Source: Labia minor
Lineage: Eukaryota; Arthropoda; Insecta; Dermaptera; Spongiphoridae
Length of the DNA stretch: 64,000 nt
Direction: 5' to 3'
Assembly: GCA_963082975.1 (NCBI GenBank)
Contig: OY720346.1
Coordinates: 37,537,787 to 37,601,786, forward strand
In this document: piece after piece, positions 36,291-46,599 of the stretch
Layout: the number at the start of each line of letters is the position of its first letter
Position numbering within the stretch: position 1 is the stretch's first letter
Position numbers and translations under genes: made by a program
The notes under the pieces: generated by a model
Told to the model about the DNA's origin: nothing
Database searches by the model: none
Seen by the model: the letters and a program-made list of their open reading frames with translations, nothing else

Positions 36291-36860
36291 CTACTCTATC
36301 ATCATATCTACATTGCCTGTACTATTGTCGGTTGGTGCTTCAATTGGTAATACTGATATTAATGACTTGTGATAACTAAAATAAGATATATATGTTCGTG
36401 ATTCGATATTTTCTATATAACGTGTAAAAACAGCATCTATTGTAGTTCCAGATTTTGTTGTTGATTCCTTGGGATCGTTATTTATAAGCAGACCAAATGT
36501 TTCTCGAAGAAAGTTGATCAACGGCAACGAATCATCAGATCCAAAATTTACATTAAAATCTCCCCCGAGAATTAGAGGGATTTTATCTTCGCCTCGTTCA
36601 AGTGCATTAGCACCTGTGTGGCTATAAACCAGTAGTGAAAGGTGTATGAAATAAATAATATCGTCTAAATTTTGGTCGTTATTTTTTTTCGGCATAGTGA
36701 AATCTGTGGAGTAGAGAAAAGCAGTTTTAAATGCAATAATAATTTTAAATTGATTTAGTAGTGTTAAAGTAATGTTGAGATTCGGATAAATAACGTGAAT
36801 GGTCATCGACGCACATAACTGTATGTGTTGGCGTGTGAATCGCCGACCATGTTCACACAC
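36291..36860 (-). pseudogene. Helentron-type endonuclease (EEP) domain fragment
   Basis: A 189-codon minus-strand frame without stops. From about residue 63 it reads LDDIIYFIHLSLLVYSHTGA, then KIPLILGGDFNVNFGSDDSL, LINFLRETFGLL, then STTKSGTTIDAVFTR and TYISYFSYHKSL. GDFNVNF with TTIDAVF and the SYHK ending is the signature of the endonuclease/exonuclease/phosphatase domain found in Helentrons (Helitron2) and in related arthropod proteins annotated as helicases. The N-terminal 60 residues look like noise. No helicase neighbour is present, so it is a fragment. It complements the Helitron N-terminal remnant at 2,252. Confidence 0.8.
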
Positions 36861-37163
36861 ACAATTACATGCGTCGGTATGCGTGCACGCTGTATATTTG
36901 ACTTGAGAATTTTAATTATTTCACGATATATATCTTATCTTATTATGCTAGCTAAAATTGTATATATCTATCTATTTATCTATAACCATTGGTTCTCAAA
37001 AACCGCTCTAACGATTTTTTTCAAATTCACACTAGATATAGTATTTATAAAGAAAAATTGAGTTTTATTGATTACATCTCTTGAAACTTACAGCTTCATT
37101 ATTAATTTCTTAATTGAAAATTATATATGGGTGACGTAAATGGCATCCATTTTGAAATTTTAC
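36861..37163. other. AT-rich DNA, nothing recognised
   Basis: A/T-rich, with (ATCT)n-like TATCTATCTATTTATC at 36,963-36,980. Confidence 0.5.
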
Positions 37164-37594
37164 TCCCGCCTTTTTTTAATTTTGTATTAATATTTTTTTT
37201 ATATTTAAAATATTTTAAAATTTATAATTTAATTTCGAAATAAAATTAAAAATATTTATTTTTAATAAAATATATATATATATTTATTAATCCCGCTTTT
37301 TTTTAAATGATATTGTATTAACATTTTTTTATATTTAAAATATTTTAAAATTCATTATTTAATTTCGAAATTTTATATTTAAAATATTTTAAAATTTATT
37401 ATTTAATTTCGAAATAAAATTAAAAATATTTATTTTTAATAAAATATATATATATATTTATTAATCCCGCTTTTTTTTAAATGATATTGTATTAACATTT
37501 TTTTATATTTAAAATATTTTAAAATTCATTATTTAATTTCGAAATAAAATTAAAAATATTTATTTTTAATAAAATATATATATATTTATTAATC
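37164..37594. repeat. A+T-rich tandem repeat, about three units
   Basis: Units begin at about 37,164, 37,291 and 37,465 with (T)CCCGC(T)n. They continue with TTATATTTAAAATATTTTAA, ATTTCGAAATAAAATT and a (TA)n tail. Spacing is 127 and 174 bp, and the middle unit holds an extra internal duplication of about 47 bp. The second and third units are almost identical. Confidence 0.85.
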
Positions 37595-37970
37595 TCTCTC
37601 AAAAAAAAACAACAAAACAAATAAATGTCTTTGAAAGATGGTAAAAATATCTTTGTAATTATCAAAATATCATAGACCAGCAGTAAGAACAATTGTTTTT
37701 ACTCCCCGAGTTCGAAGGATCGAAACTCGCCGCGTGCATTTTTTTTTTATCTATTTTCGTGATTTATTTATTCATTGTTCTTTTATTAATTAAGTTTTAG
37801 ATAGTTTTATAATTTTTAATATTTTTTCAATAAAATATTATTTAATACATTTAATAATTGTAATAAATAATTAAAGAATTGTATATCAATATTTTTTAAA
37901 GGGTAGAGCGAGCTCGGTGTCTCAGGTATTAATATTACCAGCCAAATCCAATAATAATGAATCATTTTTT
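37595..37970. other. AT-rich DNA with one tRNA-like arm
   Basis: Contains GAGTTCGAAGGATCGAAACTCGCCGC near 37,708-37,733, which has a B-box-like GTTCGAAGG but no convincing A box. Otherwise unassigned. Confidence 0.3.
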
Positions 37971-38094
37971 ACTATCTCGCCAGAGATAGTATTGCGATCA
38001 CGAAAATTTTCGATGTTGAGATTTTGATGTTTTTATACTTTTTGAAGGTTCCTGAATCATTTTCACTAAGGTTGAGAAAAATGTCTGCGTGTGT

Positions 38095-38134
<40 letters not shown>

Positions 38135-38525
38135 AGGCAAGATTACGCAAAAACGGTTTGAGCTAGAATGATGAAATTTGGTACATGGACATTATTCAAA
38201 ATTCATAGTTTTCTATCAACTTTTGAGAAATGTAGCTCAACCGGAAGAGGGTCATTACCTACAACGTTTTGATTTTTTTTCCTCTAAAGTGACCGTAAAA
38301 ATAAAGATATATGTTTGATAATTTTTCACATGATTAATAATTGTATAAAACTGCTATATATAGAATTTCAGCTTGATTGATTAGCTGAAATTACCAGAAT
38401 TAATTTTTTAACACTGCAAATCTCACGCGCCAACACGTGACGTGGTGCCATCAACAAAAAGCCAAACATGCGCTGGTTTAATATTTATTATTTATTATTT
38501 ATAATTTATAATTAATTAAATTTAA
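37971..38525 (+). mobile_element. HEL-A repeat, copy 5 (3' end lost, expanded (GT)n)
   Basis: 5' hairpin ACTATCTCGCCAGAGATAGT is intact. The internal microsatellite is expanded to about 45 bp of GT (38,087-38,130). The core, TCACGCGCCAACACGTGACG block and TTAATTAAATTTAAT region are present, but the 3' terminal hairpin is missing. Confidence 0.9.
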
Positions 38526-38654
38526 TAATAATTTTTAAATAATATAAATAATATTTAATTATAATCTAATCAAAGAAAATAAAAGTTTGAATCTATTTGA
38601 TAGTTGATCTTTTTACATATAATTAATCTCAAATTAAATATTTTTTAATATTAA

Positions 38655-39696
38655 AAAAAAATAACAAATTTCATATGTATATTTATTTTTATAAATGTTT
38701 AGGCAAATTTTGAAATTAATATATATTTAAATTCAAATTGTATTTAATTGCGATATCTACTGGACAAGGTGGAGATCTCGCCCTCTTTTGATCATAAGTC
38801 ATACTAATTTTTATTCTTTGACCCAGTAGAAGCTGAGAAATATTATTCCGCGTCAACGTACTACCGCGCATGCGCGCCGTGGACTTTGGACCTAGCGAGA
38901 GCGTAGTAGAACGAAAGACAGCACAAAACGAAGAGGCAGATAGCCTCTTTCTCAAAGACGAAAGACCGGACAAAAGAAAGACCCAGATAGCCTCTCTCTC
39001 AAAAACGAAACACCGCACAAAAGAGAGTCGGAGATAGAGGCTATCTCATTCTCACTCGTTATATCTATATCTTTTTTCTCTCTTGCGTTTCGTAACGCGT
39101 TACGAAATTTCAATTTTTCAATTCACTCTCCATTCTCAACCAAATGTCAGGACGCCGCTAAAGAAGTTTCACTTCAAAAAAATAACAAATTTCATATGTA
39201 TATTTATTTTTATAAATGTTTAGGCAAATTTTGAAATTAATATATATTTAAATTCAAATTGTATTTAATTGCGATATCTACTGGACAAGGTGGAGATCTC
39301 GCCCTCTTTTGATCATAAGTCATACTAATTTTTATTCTTTGACCCAGTAGAAGCTGAGAAATATTATTCCGCGTCAACGTACTACCGCGCATGCGCGCCG
39401 TGGACTTTGGACCTAGCGAGAGCGTAGTAGAACGAAAGACAGCACAAAACGAAGAGGCAGATAGCCTCTTTCTCAAAGACGAAAGACCGGACAAAAGAAA
39501 GACCCAGATAGCCTCTCTCTCAAAAACGAAACACCGCACAAAAGAGAGTCGGAGATAGAGGCTATCTCATTCTCACTCGTTATATCTATATCTTTTTTCT
39601 CTCTTGCGTTTCGTAACGCGTTACGAAATTTCAATTTTTCAATTCACTCTCCATTCTCAACCAAATGTCAGGACGCCGCTAAAGAAGTTTCACTTC
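38655..39696. repeat. Perfect-looking 521-bp tandem duplication
   Basis: Two adjacent units (about 38,655-39,175 and 39,176-39,696) appear identical throughout when read base by base. Within each unit there are 47-bp subrepeats (ACGAAAGACAGCACAAAACG..., three, the last diverged), a 20-bp palindrome TTTCGTAACGCGTTACGAAA, a CGCGCATGCGCGCC site, and an end with the palindrome GAAGTTTCACTTC. The identical 100-codon minus-strand frames (38,716-39,018 and 39,237-39,539) translate the subrepeats and are not credible genes. Diverged relatives of the unit end lie at 36,137 and 43,045, so this is probably part of a mobile element. Confidence 0.9.
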
Positions 39697-40094
39697 AAAA
39701 ATATATAATATATAGTTATTTTTTTCATTCAATTAAACAAGGATTGGCAATAAAATATTTTTTATTTTTTATTTTAAGAAATTTTCTATTTGTCTTTTAT
39801 TAATCTTATGAACACACACATCCCATGTCAGCTCCACTTAATTTTGTTTCTTATCAAACTCCATTACTAGTTCTTAGATATTCAAACCTTGACATGAGAG
39901 CTTCATATACATACCATCCACCATCCTTCTTTACCATTTTTATTAAATTTTATAATTAATTTTTTTAATGTTAAATTTAACAAAAAAACAATAAATAAAT
40001 TAATTCAAAATTAATAATTTAAATAGGGTTTTAAATATTTTATTTATATATATTTATTTATTAATTTAAGTATTTTTATATTTTTAAAAAATGA
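39697..40094. other. AT-rich DNA, nothing recognised
   Basis: A/T-rich spacer. Confidence 0.5.
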
Positions 40095-40099
40095 ATGTA

Positions 40100-41165
40100 T
40101 CTATCTATCTATCTATCTATCTCTGTGGCTCTACGGGACTTGAAAGTTCTTGACTTCAGTAACCACATTCCTCCAAGTATTCCTGAGGTACAACCATCCA
40201 ACTGGCAACTCCTTCACGTCCCTTCCTACAATGTCCACCCACCCCGTCCTTGTTCTTCTAAACGGACGTTTCCCAATCGGTCTTCCCACAAAAATACCCT
40301 TCGCCATTCTTTCCTCTCCCATTCTAGCCAAATGCCTTGACCATAGCAACCTTCTCAATTTTATAACCCTAACTATGACTGGAGATTCATAAATGCAATT
40401 CCTCGTTATGCAGTCATCGCCATTCCCTGATTACATCATCTTTCTTTGGTCCATATTTTCAAATACTCTAAATCTACTGTCGTCTCGCAGGGTCATAGAC
40501 CATGCCTCACAACCCGTTTAATACGACCGGTTTTATATAGTGGGTTATTCTAAAGGATCGACCCATGTTTAAAAATCCGTATTTATAAAAGTACAAATCC
40601 TACATTAATAACTTTTATACCAATGGAAAGAGGAACTTTCAAAGTTTTTTTTAATGTATTACACGTCTTCAATGTGGCCTCCAGCTGCTGCACGGCAAAC
40701 AGCTACGCTCATCCCACACACGAGGAAGTGTATCTGCTGTTACTGAGTGCACAGCAGCAGTGATACGGTCTAGCAGATCGTACAAAGTTGTTGGTTGAGA
40801 CTGGACGAAAACAGCTTTCTTAACATAACCCCATAAGAAATAGTCACATGGGATGAGATCAGATCTCGATGGCCAGAAGTGTAGAGCAAAGTCTTCATTT
40901 CCCCTGTGACCAATCCAGCGCTGAGGAAGGAATTTAAAAAGCCTTAAAAACTTCCTCTTTTCATTGGTATAAAAATTATTCATGTAGCTTTTGTACTTTA
41001 ATAAATTCGAATTTTTAAAAATGGGTCCATCATTTAGAATAACCCTGAATTTTAATTTTGATCCCCTTTGATAATCATTTTATCGAAATAAGCCCCCTTA
41101 CTGGATGATAACTAGAGTTACACGATTGCAATCTCGATTTAAATTGTTCTTGAATATTATTATCC
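40100..41165 (-). pseudogene. RTE-like LINE fragment with nested Tc1-like insertion
   Basis: Minus-strand RTE copy ending in (GATA)n at 40,102-40,122 on the left. C-terminal blocks include RRLLWSRHLARMGEERMAKG, IFVGRPIGKRPFRRTRTGWV and DIVGRDVKELP. Coding traces continue rightward through the MGVRH-equivalent block at about 40,500. The LINE is cut at TTTTATATA (40,532-40,540) by the element at 40,542-41,045 and resumes with TTTTAATTTTGATCCC at 41,050, matching the uninterrupted copies at 241-265 and 28,552-28,575. Confidence 0.85.
40542..41045 (-). mobile_element. Internally deleted Tc1/mariner-superfamily element, nested in LINE
   Basis: Inverted ends of about 50 bp: left GGGTTATTCTAAAGGATCGA and right, reverse-complemented, GGGTTATTCTAAATGATGGA, both continuing CCCAT...AAAAAT..G.ATTTAT.AAAGTACAA. 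Inside, a 104-codon minus frame (40,669-40,983) encodes the C-terminal part of an IS630/Tc1-type transposase: RWIGHRG, WPSRSDLIPCDYFLWGYVKK (holding the last catalytic acid region), TTLYDLLDRITAA and a degraded WREIDY-like tail. The N-terminal and first catalytic parts are deleted. The insertion is at a TA-rich site. Confidence 0.85.
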
Positions 41166-41184
41166 TTCGTGATTACAAAACCTA

Positions 41185-41700
41185 ATCTATATATACATCT
41201 ATCTCTGTGACTCTACGGAACTCGAAAGTTCTTAGCCGCACCCTCCAAGTATTCCTATTCTGAGCCACAACCTTCCAGTCCCTATCCTCTCCCATCCTTT
41301 CCCACATTATCCACCCACCGTGTCCTTGGTCTTCCAAGAGGACGTTTCCCACTCGGTCTCCCTACCAATATATTTTTGCCATTCTATCTTCTCCCATTCT
41401 AGCCACGTGTCCTGCCCACCGTAGCCTTCTCGATTTTATAATTCTAACTATATCTGGAGATGCATAGAGGTCATGCAATTCCTCGTTATGCAATCTTCGC
41501 CATTCCCTGGTTGTCTAATTACATATTCCAGAACTAAATTAAATAAAATTGGTGATAATGCGTCTCCTTGTTTTAACCCATTTCGAATTTCGAAAGTTTC
41601 TGACAATATTACAAAACCTAAGTATTTGAATTTTTCTACATTTTCAAATTCAATGTATCTATGTATGTATCTGTATATACTGTACAATAATAATACTTAT
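41185..41700 (-). pseudogene. RTE-like LINE fragment with scrambled reverse-transcriptase blocks
   Basis: The left part is the usual tail with a GATA-like 3' end (41,200-41,212). The minus frame 41,448-41,687 reads IEFENVEKFKYLG, then FEIRNGLKQGDALSPILF with NLVLEYVIRQ, then NGEDCITRN. In intact RTE elements the GLKQGDxLSPxLFN palm motif precedes FKYLG, so here the order is reversed and long segments are missing. It is a rearranged or template-switched copy, not a working RT. Confidence 0.8.
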
Positions 41701-41734
41701 ACTTATATTAATATTTAATTAAATTAAATATATA

Positions 41735-41766
41735 CATCCGTACAGCCACAGAGATAGATAGATGGA
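41735..41766 (+). repeat. Isolated RTE 3'-end remnant with (GATA)n
   Basis: ACAGCCACAGAGATAGATAG matches the 3' ends of the RTE copies but in plus orientation, so it comes from a separate truncated insertion. Confidence 0.6.
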
Positions 41767-42732
41767 TAATATACAACCATTCTATACAATTATTATTAAA
41801 CATTTTGGTTGATATTTAATGATTGAAACTATTGTAAATTACCTATCAATATTCTCATATGCATTTTTTAATGTAATTATTAATTTGCTATCTTCAGTCC
41901 ATATTATACATTCTTACATTGTCTATTAGTCTATTCACATTTAAAAAGATAATAATATCTACTATATACAAGTTTATTATATAAATTTGTATAAATCTGT
42001 AATATGGGTGGCATGTATAAATGTATATTTGGCAAGGGATATATTATATTCCGACACAGAAACATAATTTATACTAAATAATAAATATTCCATTAAGGCT
42101 GAGCAAACTACAGATATGGATATCAAACTCAAAATGATTTACTATATTATCCCTAGTTTAGTATTCAGTTGTTAGTTAAGTTCGTAGATTATTTATTAGA
42201 AAATTCTCTATAGAACATTTACATCGAAAGGATATTAGTTAACCGAGGGACATTTTATTAAAATATTATTATTTTCCTTAATTGAAAATATAGTTTAAGA
42301 AAAACTATAGTAAATAATATTTTAATGAGAGAGTATATTAAAATATATATTGATTATTATATATACAGTATTTCCCTTGTACAAAAATTTTAATTGTTAA
42401 AAAAAATACTTTTTATTCATCCAATCAAGTTCAAATACATTTTTTTAAACTTTTAGTATGTAGTAGATGACAATTGATGTTAATACAGTTTTTTTTGTCA
42501 AATATAAATTTGTAAATTTAACAAAATTAATTTTAGTTTAGAAATTTAGCAAGATATAAATGTGTTTTGCATTGCTTAAGATGATTGAGCATCCTCTTAC
42601 AAAATTTATGCCTTGTGGGCGAAGCAAAAATTTATTTCATTTGATTTTCATTAATTTTTTAATACATTAAATAGAGGTTTAGCAGGTTTAAATAGGAATT
42701 GATTTATTTTATTATTATTATTATTATTCATA
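41767..42732. other. AT-rich desert
   Basis: No gene or repeat family recognised. (ATT)n at 42,709-42,729 is the tail of SINE-2 copy 2. Confidence 0.5.
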
Positions 42733-42842
42733 TTATTTGCGGATAGATCCTGAGGATCACGAAGAGTTTTAAAAATAAATGATTAATTATTGAATGTGGT
42801 AGACAATCGTGCTAACCACTAAAGCACTGAAGAGTCTGATTT
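42733..42842 (-). mobile_element. tRNA-derived SINE (SINE-2), copy 2
   Basis: Reverse complement of SINE-2: the head AGTGCTTTAGTGGTTAGCAC on the right side, then GATTGTCTACCAC, and body CGTGATCCTCAGGATCTATC, ending in (AAT)n on the left. Confidence 0.8.
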
Positions 42843-43044
42843 TTTTAAAAAAAAAGATGCAAAAAGGGGGTTATTTCGAATATTTTAAGAATTTAAATTA
42901 TTCTAAATCTTTCTTTTGCCAACTCTAAGTTTTTTATGATGATGTAACTACTGAAATGTGAATTAATAAATTAATTAGAAATCCCAGGGAGAGTTTAAAC
43001 TAATGATTTTTATTTCAGATACATAATCCAAACTCTATAAGAGT

Positions 43045-43165
43045 TTTTGAAGTGAAAACTTCTTTAGCGGCGTTGAGCACTTTTGCGGGATGGGGAAAAA
43101 GTATAGAACTCGCGTGAGATTCCAAAACGACCCGACCGACCGATATACGCATGCGCAATACGCCA
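43045..43165 (+). mobile_element. Terminal fragment related to the 521-bp unit
   Basis: Begins TTTTTGAAGTGAAAACTTC then TTTAGCGGCG, which mirrors the end of the 521-bp unit, and holds ACGCATGCGCAATACGCC near 43,147. A GC-rich patch in AT-rich DNA. Family unknown. Confidence 0.5.
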
Positions 43166-43367
43166 GAATGTTAGACACTAAACTTCTGATACATTCTTTA
43201 CAAAATTTTACATATTTGCCATATTAAATATTATTATTTATATTTACATTAATAATCAGTATTACTAAATTATGTATATATAAAATAAAATATTTTAATA
43301 TATTATTATGTGTTAAATTATATTAAATTAATTTCTAATATATTTATATAATTTAAAATTAATTTCA

Positions 43368-43369
<2 letters not shown>

Positions 43370-43413
<44 letters not shown>

Positions 43414-43494
43414 TTATATACTATATATAATATATTATATAATATATATTTTAATAAATTAATTTTTAAATGTGTGTGTGTGTGTGTGTGTGTG
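43370..43494. repeat. Microsatellites (TA)n and (TG)n
   Basis: (TA)n at 43,370-43,409 and (TG)n at 43,471-43,494. The latter abuts the start of HEL-A copy 6 and is the internal microsatellite of that element. Confidence 0.9.
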
Positions 43495-44006
43495 ACCGTA
43501 AAAATAAAGATATATGTTTGATAATTTTTCACATGATTAATAATTGTATAAAACTGCTATATATAGAATTTCAGCTTGATAGAATCGCTGAAAGTACCAG
43601 AATTAATTTTTTTACACTGGAAATCTCACGCGCCAACACGTGACGTGGTGCCATCAACAAAGAGCCAAACACTCCACTATCCACTCGACTATCTCGCAAA
43701 TTTGAATTTGATTAAATAATATTTATTAATTTAAATTAAATTATAATTTAATAAATATTATTTATAACATCAAAAACATCAAAATCTCAACATCGAAAAT
43801 TGAATTGCTGAAAGTACCAGAATTAATTTTTTAACACTGGAAATCTCACGCGCCAACACGTGACGTGGTGCCATCAAAAAAGAGCCAAACTTTCGCTGGT
43901 TTAATAAATATTATTTATTAATTTTAATTTATAATTGAATTAATTTAATTTAATTTAAATTAATATATGTTATTTAATCCAATTCAAATTTGCGAGATAT
44001 GCTGAA
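43494..44006. mobile_element. HEL-A repeat, copy 6 (rearranged, head-to-head pieces)
   Basis: Plus-strand piece 43,494-43,670 (GACCGTAAAAATAAAGATAT to the CATCAACAAAGAGCC block) is followed by a minus-strand 3' terminal piece (CACTCGACTATCTCGCAAAT, 43,684-43,703), then a minus-strand 5'-region piece (TCAAAATCTCAACATCGAAA), and then another plus-strand piece from 43,802 to about 44,001 ending GCGAGATA. At least two copies have recombined. Confidence 0.8.
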
Positions 44007-44341
44007 TATGCTTTTAAATAAAAAAAAATTTCAAGAAAGTAATTGGAATTATTAATATTAAGAATCAATAAATAAATTTATTAAATATACATTTAAACAT
44101 GTAAATTAATCTATATATAAATTTAATAAATATTCAAACAATAATTGAAACAATATAAATAAAACGATTCAATATTTTACTTACATTGTGATTTATATTT
44201 TTATTTTTATTACAACTATTATTATGGGTATGTTATTTTTGGCAGTTTAAAAAAAATTAAAAATATTAATAAAATTTATCAAAATAATAAGTTGAAAAGA
44301 TTTCCAATTATTTTTATTTATTTATTGTAAATTTTTCAATG
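44007..44341. other. AT-rich DNA, nothing recognised
   Basis: A/T-rich spacer. Confidence 0.5.
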
Positions 44342-44545
44342 TAACCATGGTAACCATAAATAGACTTTTACCAAAATATTACTAATTAAATTAATTTTGG
44401 ATTTAACTACACTAAAACCTTCCCTGGGACGCCCACAACAATCCCTGAAAGTTTCATCGCAATCGGACGGGTAGTTTTTGAGTATTTGACAGACACACAC
44501 ACAGACAGACAGACAGACATATATATATATATATTCATACACATC
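44342..44545 (-). mobile_element. HEL-E repeat fragment
   Basis: Read on the minus strand it has a (GTCT)n/(GTGT)n microsatellite, then GTCAAATACTCAAAAACTAC, CCGTCCGATTGCGATGAAAC and TTTCAGGGATTGTTGTGGGC. The layout microsatellite - AAAAAC - GATGAAA is the same as the core of HEL-A, HEL-B and HEL-D. Ends are not defined. Confidence 0.55.
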
Positions 44546-45694
44546 GTATTTTTAATATTTTTGTAATAATAATCAGTTTGCTGAAAAAAATAATTATGAA
44601 TTATATATATATACGTATATAAATTTCATTTTTCTCGTGAAGCTGGTGCGCATTCCGTCTGCTTTCAAATTTCTTACGCACAAGTTTTCACTTCTGTCGG
44701 CAAGTCCCACGACTGCCAATTCGACTTTTTTTTAATAATATTTATATGATTGAAAATGCATAGAAAAATAAATTTATGTACTTGAAATTTAAAAAAAATA
44801 CGGTGATAATAGAACAGCCTAAAGTATGTAAAATAAAAAAAAATCAAGTGAAAATCAAATTAAGCATTGGTGGTAGATTTATATATATATATTGAGAGAT
44901 CATTACAGACTATCTAAGAAGTGAAGAGTCGTTGGATGTCTGAAATTGCAAGAATCCATCAACTTTTCTTCCCTTCTTAAGAGAATAAACGACAAGGGTT
45001 GCTCGGCCTACGCCATCACCTGTCATTCCAGCACAAAAAAAATATAGGGTGAATGGAGGGAGGAGTGAGAAAAAAACTTCAGAGCGTTGTAAGGGAAAGA
45101 AGGGCGTAAACGAGGTTCAGGAAGTGATGCGAAGAAAAGGGAATAATTTGCTGTCGTTTGACGGAAGCCAACAGGACGACAACCTTACGACGTTGATTAA
45201 TGCCAAACTGAACAGAGACAGCACCTTCCACCCCACCCTCTGGATAATCAAGTTGGAACGGCTGAATTCACGCCCCTTCTTAATCCTTACTTATTCAGCC
45301 AGATTGTACCTTCAACTCTTGATGGTATTCCTGTTGTTTTTTTTTTAAATCTCATCCCATTTCTTCATTCCTCTGCCTTAGCATTAATAATTAAAAACTT
45401 TCAATCTAAGATGATAGATTAACAATTAATTATTAAACAAAAAAAAAAAAAATACAAAACACAAAACTTAATATTTTCTTTAAGATATTTAATATTTAAA
45501 TACTTTTATTTGAGAACAATTTATATAATATATATTTAATGATTTTTGAATAGAGCAGTTTATTCAAGGAATAAATTAAATCACGGATGATCTTCTATCT
45601 CCAACATTGAAACAGTGCATCAAAAATAAAAAAATATAAAAAATTGAAGATTAAGATTAAAATCAATTTAAATTAATAAATAAAAATAAAAATT
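44546..45694. other. No gene recognised; mixed-composition island 44,640-45,350
   Basis: The island (GGTGCGCATTCCGTCTGC, GGCAAGTCCCACGACTGCC, CGGCCTACGCCATCACC) is single-copy-looking. It holds a 99-codon plus frame at 45,049-45,348 (basic N-terminus KKTSERCKGKKGVNEVQEVM, hydrophobic end) without a recognisable domain. It could be an unknown small protein, but start context and composition do not decide. Confidence 0.35.
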
Positions 45695-46292
45695 CGGGAG
45701 TGTCCTCCCATAGACTTTCCCGCATATAAATAGGTAATTAGGTTATTATTATGTTTAACAATAATAAAAATAAACAAACTAATTAATTTAAATTATTAAG
45801 TAAAATTGTTTAACACTATTATATTATTTATAATTTACACCTAACGCTACTTGTATAGGTAAAATGTCACTTCCGGTAGTCAGATCATGATGAAATTCGG
45901 TATCTGAATTTTTTTCATATTTTTAAATCTATATACAAAATATGAAGCAAATATCTCGAAGCAAACTGGTACTTTACTTGAAAGGTAAACGCAACCAGTG
46001 TAGGTAAAGTACCACTTCCGGTTAACCGATTTGGACGAAATTTTAAAAGAAATCTACAAACGGTGAATAATATCGGTGTACCAAATTTCGAAGTCCTAGC
46101 TTGATTAGTTTTTGAGTAAATTTGCTCACAGACATTACATACATACATACATACATACACACACACAGACATAATTCGAAAAATGGTATTTTCCGACTCA
46201 GGGAGGTCTAAAACGTCAAGATCTATCGAAATCTCGAAGTCGAAATTTTTGACGATTCCAATACTTCCCTTATACGAAGTATGCGGGAAAGT
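45695..46292 (-). mobile_element. HEL-D repeat, copy 1 (full length)
   Basis: On the minus strand the 5' end is ACTTTCCCGCATA. The 3' end (left side) holds its inverse, TATGCGGGAAAGT, followed by a terminal hairpin with arms GGAGG and CCTCC (GGGAGTGTCCTCCC read on plus). Inside are a (TGTA)n/(TG)n microsatellite, the core TTACTCAAAAACTAATCAAG with TCGAAATTTGGTACACC, and two CCGGAAGTG blocks. The plan is the same as HEL-A and HEL-B. Confidence 0.85.
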
Positions 46293-46599
46293 AAAAATGA
46301 ATGAATAGTAATATATTTATATCTGAGTCGATACGCAATAAATTATTTATTTTTTTGATTTATGATTAAAAATAAATTCACCACGAATGTGGTTTTATTT
46401 CTGGTTCGGCGAACTTGAAATTCAATAATTCAAGGTAAATGTAAATTAATAATCTAGAACAGGGGGTGGACGGGATTTGTTTTACAACTATTCGATAAAT
46501 AAACAAGTCATCAACTCGAAATAACGAGAGATTGAGTAGCATTATAAATATTTTAGGTAGCATTTACTCGAAGTCAGTTGGTGCATACGCAGTTACCAT
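46293..46599. other. No gene recognised
   Basis: Mixed A/T-rich sequence. Confidence 0.5.

Noticed and set aside
37164-37594. CRISPR-like regular repeat array
   Set aside because: Units are long, A/T-rich and contiguous with no unique spacers; it is ordinary tandem repeat DNA in a eukaryote.
38716-39539. Two identical 100-codon frames on the minus strand
   Set aside because: They translate the 47-bp subrepeats of the duplicated unit; identity follows from the DNA duplication, and no protein features are present.
38655-39696. Penelope-like tandem terminal repeats with hammerhead ribozyme
   Set aside because: No CUGANGA...GAAA hammerhead core found on either strand by eye, and no Penelope coding sequence nearby.
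45049-45348. 99-codon plus-strand frame as a host gene
   Set aside because: No recognised domain, and the C-terminal third is hydrophobic low-complexity; left as unassigned rather than called.
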